64,000 nucleotides of DNA from JBBQED01 sp038320345 (GCA_038320345.1 JBBQED010000004.1:62001-126000), one strand, 5' to 3'; shown: positions 18,144-29,500, counted from the stretch's first letter. Notes: generated by a model not told the origin, from the sequence alone. Numbers and translations are program-made.

Positions 18144-19268
18144 ATGAATAGCGACTCTCTCTTACAACGTGCCCTTGACTCCGACTTTCTTTCTGCAGAG
18201 GAAGGAAAATATTTATTCGACACTGTTCCTACGAGTGAACTGATGTTTGTTGCCAATGAACTTCGTAAAATCCGGAAACCGGATGGAAAAGTTACTTGGA
18301 TCATCGATCGTAATGTCAATACTACTAATGTTTGTATCGCCAATTGCAAATTCTGTAACTTCTACAGAATTCCAGGACATGCTGAATCTTACATCACCAC
18401 TACTGAACAATACATTCAAAAAATTGAAGAAACATTTCGTTTAGGTGGAGAGCAATTATTATTGCAAGGTGGTCATCATCCTGACCTTGGATTGAGTTTT
18501 TATGTAGATCTTTTTAAAACACTGAAATCACTTTATCCAAATTTAAAACTGCATTCACTAGGACCACCAGAAATTGCACACATCGCAAAACTGGAAGGAA
18601 AAACGCATACTGAAGTTCTGACAGCACTGATGAATGCTGGACTTGATTCATTGCCAGGTGCAGGTGCAGAAATTTTAAGTGATCGTGTACGCAGAATGAT
18701 TTCTAAAGGAAAATGTAGTGGTGTAGAATGGCTGAATGTAATGCGCGCTGCACATCAATTACATCTTACAACATCTGCAACGATGATGTTCGGACATATC
18801 GAAACTTTAGAGGAACGATTTGAACATTTAGTAATGTTACGTCAGGTACAATCAGAAAAACCTGTCGATGCGAAAGGGTTTATTGCATTTATTCCTTGGC
18901 CATTTCAAGATGAAGGAACACTACTTCGAAAAGTAAAAGGAATTCGGAATGAAGTGACCGGAGATGAATATATCAGAATGATTGCCATGAGTAGAATAAT
19001 GCTCCCGAATATTATAAATATTCAGGCTTCATGGTTAACCATTGGAAAATCTATTGCACAGGTTTGCTTACATGCAGGGGCTAATGATTTCGGATCTATT
19101 ATGATTGAAGAAAACGTAGTTTCTGTCGCAGGAGCACCTCACCGATTCACTTCTAATGGAATTCAGGAAGCTATCCGCGAAGCAGGTTTCGAGGCTCAAT
19201 TGCGCACGCAGCAATATACCTATCGTGACCTTCCTGTGGAATTAGAACAACAAGTGATCACATATTAA
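18144..19268 (+). CDS. mqnC: cyclic dehypoxanthinyl futalosine synthase (radical SAM)
   Basis: 374 aa. The radical SAM cluster motif CIANCKFC has Cys64, Cys68 and Cys71. Other family features are GGEQLLLQGGHHPDLGLSFY, LHSLGPPEIAHIAKLEG, AGLDSLPGAGAEILSDRVRR, SATMMFGHIETLEERFEHL and FIAFIPWPFQDEGTLL. The WPFQ segment and overall match point to MqnC, which cyclises dehypoxanthine futalosine in the futalosine route to menaquinone, rather than to its relative MqnE. The organism thus appears to make menaquinone by the mqn pathway, unusual for Bacteroides-type members but common in other Bacteroidota. No other mqn gene is in the window. A weak -7 box (TAGTTTTC) lies just upstream. Confidence 0.9.
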   Translation: MNSDSLLQRALDSDFLSAEEGKYLFDTVPTSELMFVANELRKIRKPDGKVTWIIDRNVNTTNVCIANCKFCNFYRIPGHAESYITTTEQYIQKIEETFRLGGEQLLLQGGHHPDLGLSFYVDLFKTLKSLYPNLKLHSLGPPEIAHIAKLEGKTHTEVLTALMNAGLDSLPGAGAEILSDRVRRMISKGKCSGVEWLNVMRAAHQLHLTTSATMMFGHIETLEERFEHLVMLRQVQSEKPVDAKGFIAFIPWPFQDEGTLLRKVKGIRNEVTGDEYIRMIAMSRIMLPNIINIQASWLTIGKSIAQVCLHAGANDFGSIMIEENVVSVAGAPHRFTSNGIQEAIREAGFEAQLRTQQYTYRDLPVELEQQVITY

Positions 19269-19302
19269 CGTATATATCCGTATTAACGGAATTTCCATAC
19301 TA

Positions 19303-21906
19303 ATGAAAAGAATTCTCCTCCCCTTGCTGACTTTTATGCTGATTTTCAGCACAGCCACCGTCATGGCTACTCACAACCGCGCAGGCGAAATCACCTATCG
19401 TAAAATTGGAACTTATCAGTTCGAAATAAAAATTGTTACGTACACTAAAACTTCTAGTCCTGCCGACCGCCCTGAATTAGAATTCTGGTGGGGCGATGGT
19501 GACCGAGATACTTTACCTCGTAACCAAATCGATCTGAATGTTGGTCCGGATATTCAACGAAATACTTATTTCGGAACGCATACTTATCCCGGCAATGGGT
19601 CGTACACGATGTATTTTATCGATGAGAATAGAAATGGGGGAGTTATTAATATTCAAGGTTCAGTAAATATTCCCTTTTATGTAGAAACGAGATTGATTAT
19701 TTCTCCTGCCATTACCACCAATAATTCTCCACAGTTATTACAGCCTCCTATTGATGATGGTGCCGTAAATCGATTGTTCATTCATAATCCGAATGCTTAT
19801 GATCCTGATGGTGATAGTTTGTCATATGAACTTGTTCCTTGTAAAGGTATCGGCGGTCAACCGATTCCAACATTCTCTTATCCTGCAGCGAGTGTATCTT
19901 TTTCACTAGATGCAATCACTGGTGATCTCATCTGGGATTCCCCACAAAGTATTGGAGAATATAATGTGGCGATGATCATCCGTGAATGGAGAACAATACC
20001 TGGAATTGGTTTACTAAATATCGGATATGTAACGCGGGATATGCAGATTACTATTTATCCTCCAATAAATGATCCTCCCGTTATAACTGCTATCAACGAT
20101 ACTTGTATCGAAGCAGGTACTACATTAACTTTTACCGTTACTGCTACTGATCCGAACGCTGGTGAATCGGTAACACTTACTGCATCAGGAGGACCTTTCA
20201 ATGTATTAACAAGTCCTGCTACTTTTATCTCTACTCCAAATATTGGTACTGCCACTGGAGATTTTGAATGGAATTCAACATGTGCGCATGTAAGAAAAAA
20301 TCCTTACGCTGCAGTGTTTAAAGCGAAGGATGATAATTCTCAAGTTCAACTTGCAGATCTGGAACAAGTTTTCATCACTGTGGTGGGCCCTTCTCCCAAA
20401 AATCCATTTGCTACTCCTCTCGGGAATTCATTAGTCTTGAACTGGGATCAGAGTGCATGCTCAGAAGCAATCGGATATAAAATTTATCGAAAAATAAGTA
20501 CGTATGGTTTCACGCCATCACTTTGCGAAACTGGAGTACCTGCCTACACCGGTTATGTTTTCATTGCTACCGTTAACGGCTTAACGAACTTAACGTTTAC
20601 GGATGATAACAACGGACAAGGATTAGCGCCGGCAGTGAATTACTGTTATATGGTAACGGCATATTATCCTGATGGTGCAGAGAGTTATGCATCGGTTGAA
20701 TTCTGCTCAAAACTCATACGTGATTTACCGGTCATCACAAATGTTGATGTTTCGGTTACGAATACAACTACAGGAGAAATTAAAATTGCATGGGGTAAAC
20801 CTACTGAATTAGATTTCACACAAACTCCTGGTCCTTTCCGTTATGTCCTACAACGATCTGTAGGAGGAGGAGCCTTTATTGATGTTGTTACTTACAACAA
20901 TCTGAATGATACGCTTTATACTGACCTCGCATTAAATACTCAAAATACACAGTATACCTATCGTGTTCAATTCTGGAATGATACTCCCGGAAATACTTTC
21001 CAGATTGGGTTTACTCAAACTGCGACAAGCATTTTTCTTTCTATCGCTCCTGGCGATGAAAAAAATAATTTGAATTATACTTTAAATGTTCCATGGACCA
21101 ATTACATTTATGTGATTTATCGTCAGAATTCTTTCGGTACTTTTGATTCAATTGGAACAAGTACAACTTTGAATTATACCGATGATAGTTTAGTGAATGG
21201 TTTGAATTATTGCTACTATGTTGAAAGTAGAGGAGCTTATCAGGATACAGGATTGGTAAATCCTATCATCAACCGTTCTGAAATTTTCTGCAGCACTCCT
21301 ATTGACAATGAAGCACCTTGTCCTCCTACATTATCTCATTTCCCCTATTGCGAAGAACTCACAGATACTTTAAGTTGGATCACTGATCCTCTTTGTGCAT
21401 TTGATGTAGCTACGTATCAGTTGTATTTTAGAGCAGTTGGCACCACAGATTTTATCTTGATTGCAACACTTCCTGTTGGAACTAATTCGTTCATCTTCAC
21501 TGATCCTATTTCTATCGCAGGTTGTTATTATATCACCGCAACCGATAGCACTGGAAATATTGGTCTTCCTTCCAATCAAGTTTGCGAAGAGAGTTGTCCT
21601 TCTTACGAATTACCGAACATCTTTACTCCTGATGGTAACGGCATCAATGACACGTTCCATCCTTTCCGTCCTTACCGTGATGTAAGAAGTGTGGATATGA
21701 TTATATATAATCGTTGGGGAGCACAGATGTTCAAGACCAGTGATCCTGAAATTGGATGGAATGGTAAAAAAGATAATACCGGAGAAGATGCACCGGATGG
21801 AGTCTACTTTTATATCTGCAAAGTTTACGAACAGTTTCTTGATTCTAGTAATACCAGAATCTTGAAAGGTTTTGTACATATCACTCGTGGATCACAAGCA
21901 CAATAA
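19303..21906 (+). CDS. T9SS type B (gliding-motility C-terminal domain) surface protein
   Basis: 867 aa. A signal peptide (MKRILLPLLTFMLIFSTATV) is followed by a beta-rich domain of the kind that opens many CHU_C proteins (THNRAGEITYRKIGTYQFEI, YDPDGDSLSYELVPC, GDLIWDSPQSIGEYNVAM). Several fibronectin III-like repeats lie between about residues 370 and 760. The C-terminal type B sorting domain is clear: LPNIFTPDGNGINDTFHPF, DMIIYNRWGAQMFKTS, WNGKKDNTGEDAPDGVYFY. Type B cargo is secreted through T9SS, often with a PorP/SprF-like partner; none is seen next to it. kdsB starts 3 nt after the stop, so the two are probably cotranscribed. The specific function is unknown. Confidence 0.88.
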   Translation: MKRILLPLLTFMLIFSTATVMATHNRAGEITYRKIGTYQFEIKIVTYTKTSSPADRPELEFWWGDGDRDTLPRNQIDLNVGPDIQRNTYFGTHTYPGNGSYTMYFIDENRNGGVINIQGSVNIPFYVETRLIISPAITTNNSPQLLQPPIDDGAVNRLFIHNPNAYDPDGDSLSYELVPCKGIGGQPIPTFSYPAASVSFSLDAITGDLIWDSPQSIGEYNVAMIIREWRTIPGIGLLNIGYVTRDMQITIYPPINDPPVITAINDTCIEAGTTLTFTVTATDPNAGESVTLTASGGPFNVLTSPATFISTPNIGTATGDFEWNSTCAHVRKNPYAAVFKAKDDNSQVQLADLEQVFITVVGPSPKNPFATPLGNSLVLNWDQSACSEAIGYKIYRKISTYGFTPSLCETGVPAYTGYVFIATVNGLTNLTFTDDNNGQGLAPAVNYCYMVTAYYPDGAESYASVEFCSKLIRDLPVITNVDVSVTNTTTGEIKIAWGKPTELDFTQTPGPFRYVLQRSVGGGAFIDVVTYNNLNDTLYTDLALNTQNTQYTYRVQFWNDTPGNTFQIGFTQTATSIFLSIAPGDEKNNLNYTLNVPWTNYIYVIYRQNSFGTFDSIGTSTTLNYTDDSLVNGLNYCYYVESRGAYQDTGLVNPIINRSEIFCSTPIDNEAPCPPTLSHFPYCEELTDTLSWITDPLCAFDVATYQLYFRAVGTTDFILIATLPVGTNSFIFTDPISIAGCYYITATDSTGNIGLPSNQVCEESCPSYELPNIFTPDGNGINDTFHPFRPYRDVRSVDMIIYNRWGAQMFKTSDPEIGWNGKKDNTGEDAPDGVYFYICKVYEQFLDSSNTRILKGFVHITRGSQAQ

Positions 21907-21909
21907 GGC

Positions 21910-22650
21910 ATGAAGATTTTAGGGGTAATCCCTTCCCGTTATGCTTCTACTCGTTTCCCGGGAAAGCCTTTGGCGCTCATTGCTGGAGTAAGTATGATTC
22001 AGCGTGTTTATCAGCAAGCGAAAGCTGCTTCTAAATTGAATGCTGTAGTAGTGGCTACCGATGATCAACGAATTGCGGATCATGTAAAATCATTTGGCGG
22101 TGAAGTTGTCATGACTCGTGATGATCATCCTAGCGGGACAGACCGTTGTGCTGAAACATTGAAGTTGTATGGCGAAGGATGGGATGCAGTAATTAATATT
22201 CAAGGTGATGAACCTTTTATCGCTCCCGACCAGATTAATCTTCTCGTTTCTTGTTTTGAAGATCCTTTAGTGGAAATTGCGACGTTAGTTAAAAAGATTA
22301 CCTCCAATTCTGAATTGCTAAATCCAAACAGCCCTAAAGTAGTTTTAGGTGATAATGGCAATGCGCTTTATTTTTCAAGGCAGGCGATTCCTTATAATAA
22401 AGGTGTGGCTCTCGACATCTGGCAAAATGAGCATACTTATTATAAGCATATCGGGATTTATGGATATCGGGCCGATATTCTTCCTCTTTTAACCCTCTTA
22501 CCTCAGGGCAAACTCGAAAAAGCCGAAAGCCTCGAGCAACTGCGATGGTTGGAGCATGGATACCAAATTATGACCCGGATTACTGATTTTGAGACCATCG
22601 CCGTGGATACTCCCGAGGATCTTGAAAAGGCGCAAATCCACGCTGGCTAA
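21910..22650 (+). CDS. kdsB: 3-deoxy-manno-octulosonate cytidylyltransferase
   Basis: 246 aa enzyme activating Kdo as CMP-Kdo for lipopolysaccharide inner-core synthesis. Seen: the nucleotidyltransferase start ILGVIPSRYASTRFPGKPL, ATDDQRIADHVKSFGGEVVM, TRDDHPSGTDRCAE, VINIQGDEPFIAPDQI and ALYFSRQAIPY. The length is typical. It starts 3 nt after the stop of the type B surface protein. With lptB it confirms an LPS-bearing Gram-negative envelope. Confidence 0.97.
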   Translation: MKILGVIPSRYASTRFPGKPLALIAGVSMIQRVYQQAKAASKLNAVVVATDDQRIADHVKSFGGEVVMTRDDHPSGTDRCAETLKLYGEGWDAVINIQGDEPFIAPDQINLLVSCFEDPLVEIATLVKKITSNSELLNPNSPKVVLGDNGNALYFSRQAIPYNKGVALDIWQNEHTYYKHIGIYGYRADILPLLTLLPQGKLEKAESLEQLRWLEHGYQIMTRITDFETIAVDTPEDLEKAQIHAG

Positions 22651-22727
22651 GGGTTTCGTACCGATCCTTCATTAACTTGATTTTGCTTTCTTTTCGCCGT
22701 ATCTTAGCCCACGGTAACCTACATATT

Positions 22728-23831
22728 GTGCAACTAGACCCCTTCATCAGCGAATTACTCTATACCAATGATTGTGTGATCATTCCGGGATTGGGAGGCT
22801 TTGTCTCCAATACCCGCAATGCCTTTTTGAACCCAGCGCATCATACTTTTTCTCCTCCATCTAAGCGCGTAGCTTTCAATGCAAGCTTGAAAATGAATGA
22901 TGGTTTACTGGCCAGTCATTTAAGTCGTGAAGCGGGACTTACTTACGCTGAGGCACTTAGCGCCATTGAACATTTTGTTGATGATGCCTTCCTCCTTTTA
23001 AATGCTGGAGAAGAAGTACAAATAGAAAGAGTTGGTCTGTTTAGCTTGGATATAGAGAAAAATCTTCAGTTTGAACCAGATACCTCCGTAAATTATCTTA
23101 CTGACTCCTTCGGACTGACCCCAATTCACTCTCCAGCGATCAGAAGAGAACAACAAGCAAAAGTTAGATCTCTTCGAAACGATAAAAAGAAAAGTAGTCG
23201 TACAAAAATTTCGGTTTGGCGCTTATTGGAAATTGTTCCTGCAGCTGCCATTCTCACTTTGTTGGCATTGAATCCAAATGTAATCAGTCAGGTAAATACT
23301 AATCTCGGAAATTTAAACATTTTCGATACGGGTCCTTCGATTTATGTTCCGCTTAAAAAACGTCCGGAGCCTGCTAAATATCAGTACTTCCCACAAAAAG
23401 AAGAAACACCTGCTGTAGAAAAAACATCTTCCGCTTTTAATAAAGATAGTGCAATAGCCTCTGATCTTTTAGCGGATCCTGCAAAGGAAGAAGTTACTGC
23501 TTCAAAAGAAATTACTCCTACAGCGATACCCGTTCCAGAAAAAATTGCACCAACAGCAGTACCTCCAACTCCCGTTGCTGAAATTAATACCCCACTTACT
23601 TCAAGAAAATCTTACTACGTAATTGGTGGTTGTTTTTCGATTGAAGAAAACGCAAATAAGTTTTTAGACCAAGCTTTAGCGGATGGTTTTCAGGCAAGTA
23701 TTATTGGGAAGAACGATAAGGGCTTAACGATGGTAAGTTTATTTACTAGCACAGATGTAGTTGCTGCGCGTACTGAAATGAGTCAGATCAAAGAAAAATT
23801 TCAATCGGGTGCTTGGTTGCTGAAAAAGTAA
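22728..23831 (+). CDS. HU-CCDC81/SPOR domain protein, membrane-anchored
   Basis: 367 aa from the GTG at 22728 (MQLDPFISELLYTNDCVIIP in translation). The frame is open to 22677, but that extension has no family-like sequence. The N-terminal ~130 residues form the IHF/HU-like domain found in Bacteroidota (VIIPGLGGFVSNTRNAFLN, LLASHLSREAGLTYAEAL, VQIERVGLFSLD). A basic stretch (VRSLRNDKKKSSRTK) and one transmembrane segment (LLEIVPAAAILTLLAL) follow, then a Pro/Glu/Ala-rich linker and a C-terminal SPOR domain (SYYVIGGCFSIEENANKFLD to GAWLLKK). SPOR domains bind denuded glycan strands at the septum, so a cell-division role is likely. The N-terminal domain would lie in the cytoplasm. Confidence 0.85.
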   Translation: MQLDPFISELLYTNDCVIIPGLGGFVSNTRNAFLNPAHHTFSPPSKRVAFNASLKMNDGLLASHLSREAGLTYAEALSAIEHFVDDAFLLLNAGEEVQIERVGLFSLDIEKNLQFEPDTSVNYLTDSFGLTPIHSPAIRREQQAKVRSLRNDKKKSSRTKISVWRLLEIVPAAAILTLLALNPNVISQVNTNLGNLNIFDTGPSIYVPLKKRPEPAKYQYFPQKEETPAVEKTSSAFNKDSAIASDLLADPAKEEVTASKEITPTAIPVPEKIAPTAVPPTPVAEINTPLTSRKSYYVIGGCFSIEENANKFLDQALADGFQASIIGKNDKGLTMVSLFTSTDVVAARTEMSQIKEKFQSGAWLLKK

Positions 23832-23860
23832 TCTCACTTAACTTATAGTTGTTTGCAGTG

Positions 23861-23892
23861 CACCAATTTTGATTGGTGTTCGACATTTTTTT
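23861..23892 (+). terminator. possible weak terminator after the SPOR gene
   Basis: Stem CACCAAT/ATTGGTG with a 4-nt loop, followed after 7 nt by a run of seven T. It lies between the convergent SPOR and pbpC genes. Confidence 0.4.
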
Positions 23893-23900
23893 ATCGGTCA

Positions 23901-26210
23901 TCAATAAAAAGTCACCTTGATTTTAATATCCTTGTTTCTTCCTTTATCATCAGAACAAGAAATTTTCATCATCCCTTCTTCAGGCATAAAATAAGCACTT
24001 TCTCCCGGCTTGGCTTTTCGAATAAATCGATCGTTGATATACCAGAAAACAGATTGTACATCTGCCGATGCGGCACATTTTAATTCTAGTTGCTTTGGTT
24101 CTTCCTTTTCAATTAAATATTCTTGATCGGCATTAAGAGAAATTATCCGTGGTGCTTTACCTTCAAAGATGCGTTCACATTTTTGATTATGTTCGGGTGC
24201 CAGGCTTACTGGAATCTGATTGTCGGTATAATATCTCAGCAATTCGGGAGGTGGATTTACATATAACTTTTTCTTGTATCCTGCTTCAGGCATACAGTTA
24301 ATGCAGTAAGAAAATTTTTCATCTGCAGAAACAGCAATTTCCTTTAAATGATGACAAGGCTCCATCGAACTAACACCTGGTATAAAATAATCCATCACCT
24401 TATCCGCACATAAATCTCCAGGTATCATTCCCGTTTCCGGACAAACATAGCGGAGATCAACTTCCGCTGGCGCAGCGAACCATTTATTAGTTGAATTATA
24501 ATCAATACTGTTAAATACTTGAAACAATAATGGAGTCGCCATATCCGCACCAGTTAATTCGGGCACTCCAGTTCCATCGAAATTGCCTGCCCAAACTCCA
24601 ACAGTATATTTCTTATTAAAGCCTATACTCCATGCATCTCTCCGACCATAAGAAGTTCCAGTCTTCCATGCAACTTTAGGAATATGTAAACTGCTTTCAA
24701 ATAAATTTGGTAAATCAGGCCGATTGGGTTTAGTGAGAATCTCAGTAAGGAAAAAAGCTGCTGCGCTCGACATCATCTGTTTGTCGGTACTGCGTCGCCG
24801 TGAGTCGATCGTGTACACCAATGGACGATACTTTCCGTTGTTGGCAATTGTACAATAACTTGCAGCGAGTTCTTCTAGGGTTACCCCACACCCTCCTAAA
24901 ATAGCTGACAATCCTAGTTGTGATGCCTGCCGCTGAATTCCAACAAAGCCACAGGAAGCTAAACGAGAAGTAAACGTTGGTACAGTTACTTTATCGAGTA
25001 AATCCACTGCAGGAATATTCAGAGAAAAGGCGAGTGCTTGTTCTGAAGTTACTTTCCCATTGAACTTTGAATTAAAATTTTCGGGACTATATCCTGCAAA
25101 ATTGACAGGCACATCATACACTACTGATTTAGGAGTAATCCATCCCGCATCGAAAGCCATTCCATATACCAAAGGTTTCAAGGCGCTTCCTGGTGAACGA
25201 ATACTATTAACTCCATCCACCTGACCTGAGCCTATGCGGTCATTAAAATCCTGACTTCCAGCATACGCCAAAACTTCACGCGTTTCATTATCAATAACAA
25301 TGATTGCCGCATTGCGGATATTGTATTGATGTAATCGCTGCACATGATTATAACACAGTTGTTGTACCTTTTGTTGGATGCTGTTATCAAGGGTGGATTG
25401 AATAATTATTTTCTTATCCTGACTAAAATGCAGTCTTCTACAAAGATGTGGTGCTTCGGCAGGAAGATTTTTTCTTTTTAATTGTAATGGCTCGGCAAGT
25501 GCGTCTTGCAACTGCGATGGTGGCAATGTTTGCTCAAGTGCAAGTCGCGATAACCATTTATTACGCTCCGCCAAGAGGAAAGCGTTATTCTTTCCTGGTC
25601 GCAATGAGGAGGGACGATTGGGTATTATGGTTAAGGTTACTGCTTCAGCAGGACTTAATAACGCTGGTGGCTTACCGAAATAAATATAGGAAGCTGCTTT
25701 TACTCCTTCTACGTTACCGCCGTATGGAGCAAGCGAAAGGTATAATGCAAGAATCTGATTTTTGGAATAATGACATTCGAGTTGTACGGCTCTGAAAGAC
25801 TCCATCATTTTATTGAGTATGGTCCTATTTCTAGGTTCGAGCAATCTTACTACCTGCATCGTAAGTGTTGATGCTCCCGAAGTTCTTCTACCTTGGAATA
25901 AATTATTCCATCCTGCCCTGAAAATTGCAACAGGGTTTACTCCAGGATGGAAATAGAAAAATTTATCTTCTTTTTGTAGAAGTGTTTTCAGTAATAGCGG
26001 ATTCACCTCTTTCACCGTGCATGGCATCCTCCATTTATCGTCATCACTCAAATAAGCTTGCAATAATCTCCCCTTACGGTCATAAATAATCGTAGAATAC
26101 TTTACGGCAGGATGAAAAGGAAATGTAGCATCTAGAACTGCAAAAATAAGCAACAAGCCAGCAAGACTAATAGAAAGTACTGCTAGCCTGCTTTTAGTTT
26201 TAACAGTCAT
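23901..26210 (-). CDS. pbpC: penicillin-binding protein 1C
   Basis: 769 aa bifunctional class A PBP. One N-terminal membrane segment is followed by the glycosyltransferase domain with the catalytic glutamate in LQKEDKFFYFHPGVNP (Glu81) and ASTLTMQVVRL. The transpeptidase domain has RSPGSALKPLVYG (Ser342, Lys345), the SxN motif in SLNIPAVD and KTGTSYGRRDAWSIG. A C-terminal BiPBP_C domain (residues ~685-769) is diagnostic of PBP1C. It polymerises and crosslinks peptidoglycan in the periplasm. It is the last gene of a minus-strand run with the alpha-2-macroglobulin and a small pterin dehydratase; the pairing with a macroglobulin recalls yfhM-pbpC of E. coli. Confidence 0.96.
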   Translation of the reverse strand: MTVKTKSRLAVLSISLAGLLLIFAVLDATFPFHPAVKYSTIIYDRKGRLLQAYLSDDDKWRMPCTVKEVNPLLLKTLLQKEDKFFYFHPGVNPVAIFRAGWNNLFQGRRTSGASTLTMQVVRLLEPRNRTILNKMMESFRAVQLECHYSKNQILALYLSLAPYGGNVEGVKAASYIYFGKPPALLSPAEAVTLTIIPNRPSSLRPGKNNAFLLAERNKWLSRLALEQTLPPSQLQDALAEPLQLKRKNLPAEAPHLCRRLHFSQDKKIIIQSTLDNSIQQKVQQLCYNHVQRLHQYNIRNAAIIVIDNETREVLAYAGSQDFNDRIGSGQVDGVNSIRSPGSALKPLVYGMAFDAGWITPKSVVYDVPVNFAGYSPENFNSKFNGKVTSEQALAFSLNIPAVDLLDKVTVPTFTSRLASCGFVGIQRQASQLGLSAILGGCGVTLEELAASYCTIANNGKYRPLVYTIDSRRRSTDKQMMSSAAAFFLTEILTKPNRPDLPNLFESSLHIPKVAWKTGTSYGRRDAWSIGFNKKYTVGVWAGNFDGTGVPELTGADMATPLLFQVFNSIDYNSTNKWFAAPAEVDLRYVCPETGMIPGDLCADKVMDYFIPGVSSMEPCHHLKEIAVSADEKFSYCINCMPEAGYKKKLYVNPPPELLRYYTDNQIPVSLAPEHNQKCERIFEGKAPRIISLNADQEYLIEKEEPKQLELKCAASADVQSVFWYINDRFIRKAKPGESAYFMPEEGMMKISCSDDKGRNKDIKIKVTFY

Positions 26211-26252
26211 GAATCTAATTTCACGTTCAACGACATAGATTTCATAGATCGA

Positions 26253-26489
26253 TCAGGCAACACCTAACTTATCGATAGCTTTAGAAAGCAAACGATCTTT
26301 GTCAGTCACAACATCTCCTGCATCATGTGTATTTAATCGAATACTTACTTTATTATACACATTACTCCAATCAGGATGATGGTTCATCTTATCAGCAATC
26401 AATGCTACCTTTGTCATGAATGCAAATGCCTCCACAAAGTTTTTGAAAACAAAATCTCTGCACAAATAATTATTTTTTTCTTCCCACAT
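26253..26489 (-). CDS. pterin-4a-carbinolamine dehydratase
   Basis: 78 aa, somewhat short for the family (about 95-110). It dehydrates 4a-hydroxytetrahydrobiopterin formed by aromatic amino acid hydroxylases. Seen: LCRDFVFKNFVEAFAFMTKV, the catalytic signature KMNHHPDWSNVYNKVSIRL and THDAGDVVTDKDRLLSKAI. An in-frame TAA lies a few codons upstream of the ATG, so the short N-terminus is real. It sits between the macroglobulin stop (27 nt upstream) and pbpC (42 nt downstream), probably in one transcript, with no obvious functional link to either. No phenylalanine hydroxylase is in the window. Confidence 0.92.
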   Translation of the reverse strand: MWEEKNNYLCRDFVFKNFVEAFAFMTKVALIADKMNHHPDWSNVYNKVSIRLNTHDAGDVVTDKDRLLSKAIDKLGVA

Positions 26490-26516
26490 AATTTTATCGG
26501 TTTTTAAAAAGATTTT

Positions 26517-29500
26517 TTACTTTGCGCGTATAATAACTCTTCCAGCTCCATTAATTGAATGATACTCGCCGGCATACATGGCATCGGCACTTACAGGACC
26601 CATTACAAAATTTCCAGTACTCACTGCACGGACGAGGTAGTAGAAATTCAATGGCTGACTTCCAATACTAGTGTAGAGATTAATTCTATCGTCGCGGATA
26701 TCCATATTTTCTGTGGGGGCATTGTCTTTAATCCATGCCAATTCTGGCACTGCACTAACTCTCGGATTTTCGATTTCAAATCCAGCAGGAAGAATATCCG
26801 TCACCACAATATTTTCAACTCGGTTTCTAGCCGAATTCTCTAAAGTAATCTTCACTACCACGAGATCATTTTGCAAGAATGTAGTACCACTCAATGGTTG
26901 TCCAAATCTATTTAGGAAAGTCTTACGCACCTTCAATATTTTATCTTCCTGAACAAAACTTCCATCTTTGGTTAAGCCGCTACTCTTCCAGAAATAATAC
27001 AAATTACCTTTCCCACTAGCGGTAACTGTCAACTTATTATTCGTAACACCCTTGTCAATTACGAGATCGGATCCATTAAAAGTATATTGCTTCCCACCAT
27101 CGCTATTCACAGTTGCAGTTACGGTGCTTGCGTTGGCCATCTTGCTAAACTTGCCAAGAGCGAGAAATGCAAAAGCGCGTTCCTGAGTACTCATCCAGGT
27201 CTGTTGCTTAATTTCAGTACTCAGTCGCTGCACCATCTCTGGAATCTGGATATTATCAGGATCCGCCATCAACAATGCATTCAATGAAATCGCTTCATCA
27301 CGAATATAGCTATAGTAGTTTCCTCCACTTGCATTGAGCGACTTCTCCCCTGCAAAAGTTTTCGGAAGTACTTCCGCATAACTCTTACGATCACCACTTA
27401 AAAGGTAGGCTGCAGCTAATAAATAACGAGAATCAATCGCTAAAATATTTAACTGTGTTTTATAGTAATTCATCGCAGGTTTATCTGCTCTGCCATTTAA
27501 AGCGAGAACATATAAAGTATAGAAAACATCTTTAGCAGGAATCGTTTTTTGTTTGACTTGATTATTCTGATCATAATAATACAACTCTTCCACTTGCTTG
27601 CTTTTAGCTTTTATGGCGAGGTAATCTATGAGCTTATCGAAGCCATTTTCATTTACAGCATACCCAGAATTTTTAGCTTCCGTCAGAAAATGTGCAACAT
27701 ATACGCTAGTCCACCAGTTTTCATCATTGGCACCCGACCAAGTACTGATTCCACCATTATAAACCTGCTGACTTTGCACTTTAGCAATTGCAGCATTCAC
27801 ATTTAACTGCACATTAATAATTCTTCCTGGCTTATTAAGAATTGATTTTGCAAGGTCAGGATAATACAATTGTGGAAATGCAATCGAAGTAGTTTGTTCC
27901 GCACATCCATGAGGATAATCGAGGAGATAACTTAACTGATCCGCAAATGCGACAACAGGAGATTTACTGAGAATCACCTTCGCAACTGCAGATGACGGAA
28001 TAAAACCTGTATTCAAATCAATCACTCCGCTTTCACCACCTTTGATAACCCCATTTCCATTTCTCACTTGCAATCCAGCGGCAGGACGAACAGTAATATC
28101 CGTCAGATCGGTATACTCAACATTACCTGTTTTCAATTTCACCGTGAAAGAAGCTTCACCTGGCATGAGAGGCGCTACCAGTTTACAAGAGATTCTATTT
28201 TCTGCTGAAGCTGCTAATGCAACTACAGTGGAAGAAGAACTAACAATTTTTAATCCTACTGCAGTGAAATTTGGAGTTACGGTAATTGCAGCATTTGTAG
28301 TATTCGTTAAGGTCACTGGCACGATAACGGTATCACCCGGACTAACAAATCGAGGTAATGCAGTACTAATTACCACTGGATCTGCAACTTTAATATGAGC
28401 TTCAGCACTTCCGAAAGCATTATCCTTGTATGCCACAGCCATCACGCGTAAATCACCACTAAACTGAGGGATTTTCATCGAATATGTTGCAATACCAGCA
28501 CCGTTAGTCTTAAGAATTCCACTCCATGCCGCAATGAGTTTCACGCGTTTATTGGTGATTGGATTCACTCGTTTTGCAAGATCATAACCATCACCACCGA
28601 CACTAGATCGTTTCAAAGAAAGATCAGGCATCACGTAAGGATACACATCATAAGCAGCGACTTCTAAGGCACGCTTCTGATAAAAATATTCGTAGGGATC
28701 AGGAGACTTAGTATTCCTCAATTGCAAAATTCCTTCATCCACAACGGCAAGCGTAACTTCAATATCCGATAATGGTTTTGTTTTCACCGTTATCAATTGA
28801 GTTGTACTACTCTTTGATTGAGTAGCCACTTTAATTTCTACGGGCAATTTATTAGAAGCCTTCTGTACATGTACCGGTATCACACCATGAGCAACAGTTA
28901 GTGGAATTGAACCATTATCGAGTGGACGAAATAATGTTGCAGTAACATATACCGTAGGAAGATGCTCTTCGGATATACACAATGATAGTTCAGCAGTTTT
29001 TTTATCCGTTTGCAAATAGTGATATTCCATTACTTTATTCCGCTCAACAGTAACTAACAGCCTACCGTTGAATGGTGTTTTGAAAAGTAATTTCGCTTTA
29101 TCGCCTGGAGCATAGTTTTCTTTATCCGTGCTGATATCTACAGTACCTTCTGTGTTCACAGCAAATGCTCCACTTTGCGTATAGCCCCAACCGTAAGCAT
29201 AAAAAGTTTCTTCTACATAACGATCAGAGCCTTGGTTAAACAAACGAATTCTATATTCCCCAGATTCATTCGGAATAAATGGAATTGTCATTCCTTTATT
29301 ACCAATAGTCACTTGACTCTCTTTCAAAATTCTTTCCTTCGACTGAGAAACATAATGATAGCGATCGTCATAAGTGCGTTCCAGAATATTGTTGTAATCA
29401 ATTTTAAGGATCTGCATTTTCGCACTTGAAGTAACTGCCTTTTCCTCACCATTCATTGCGATCAATCCTAACTGCATAGCTTGCCCTACTGCAGCATAGT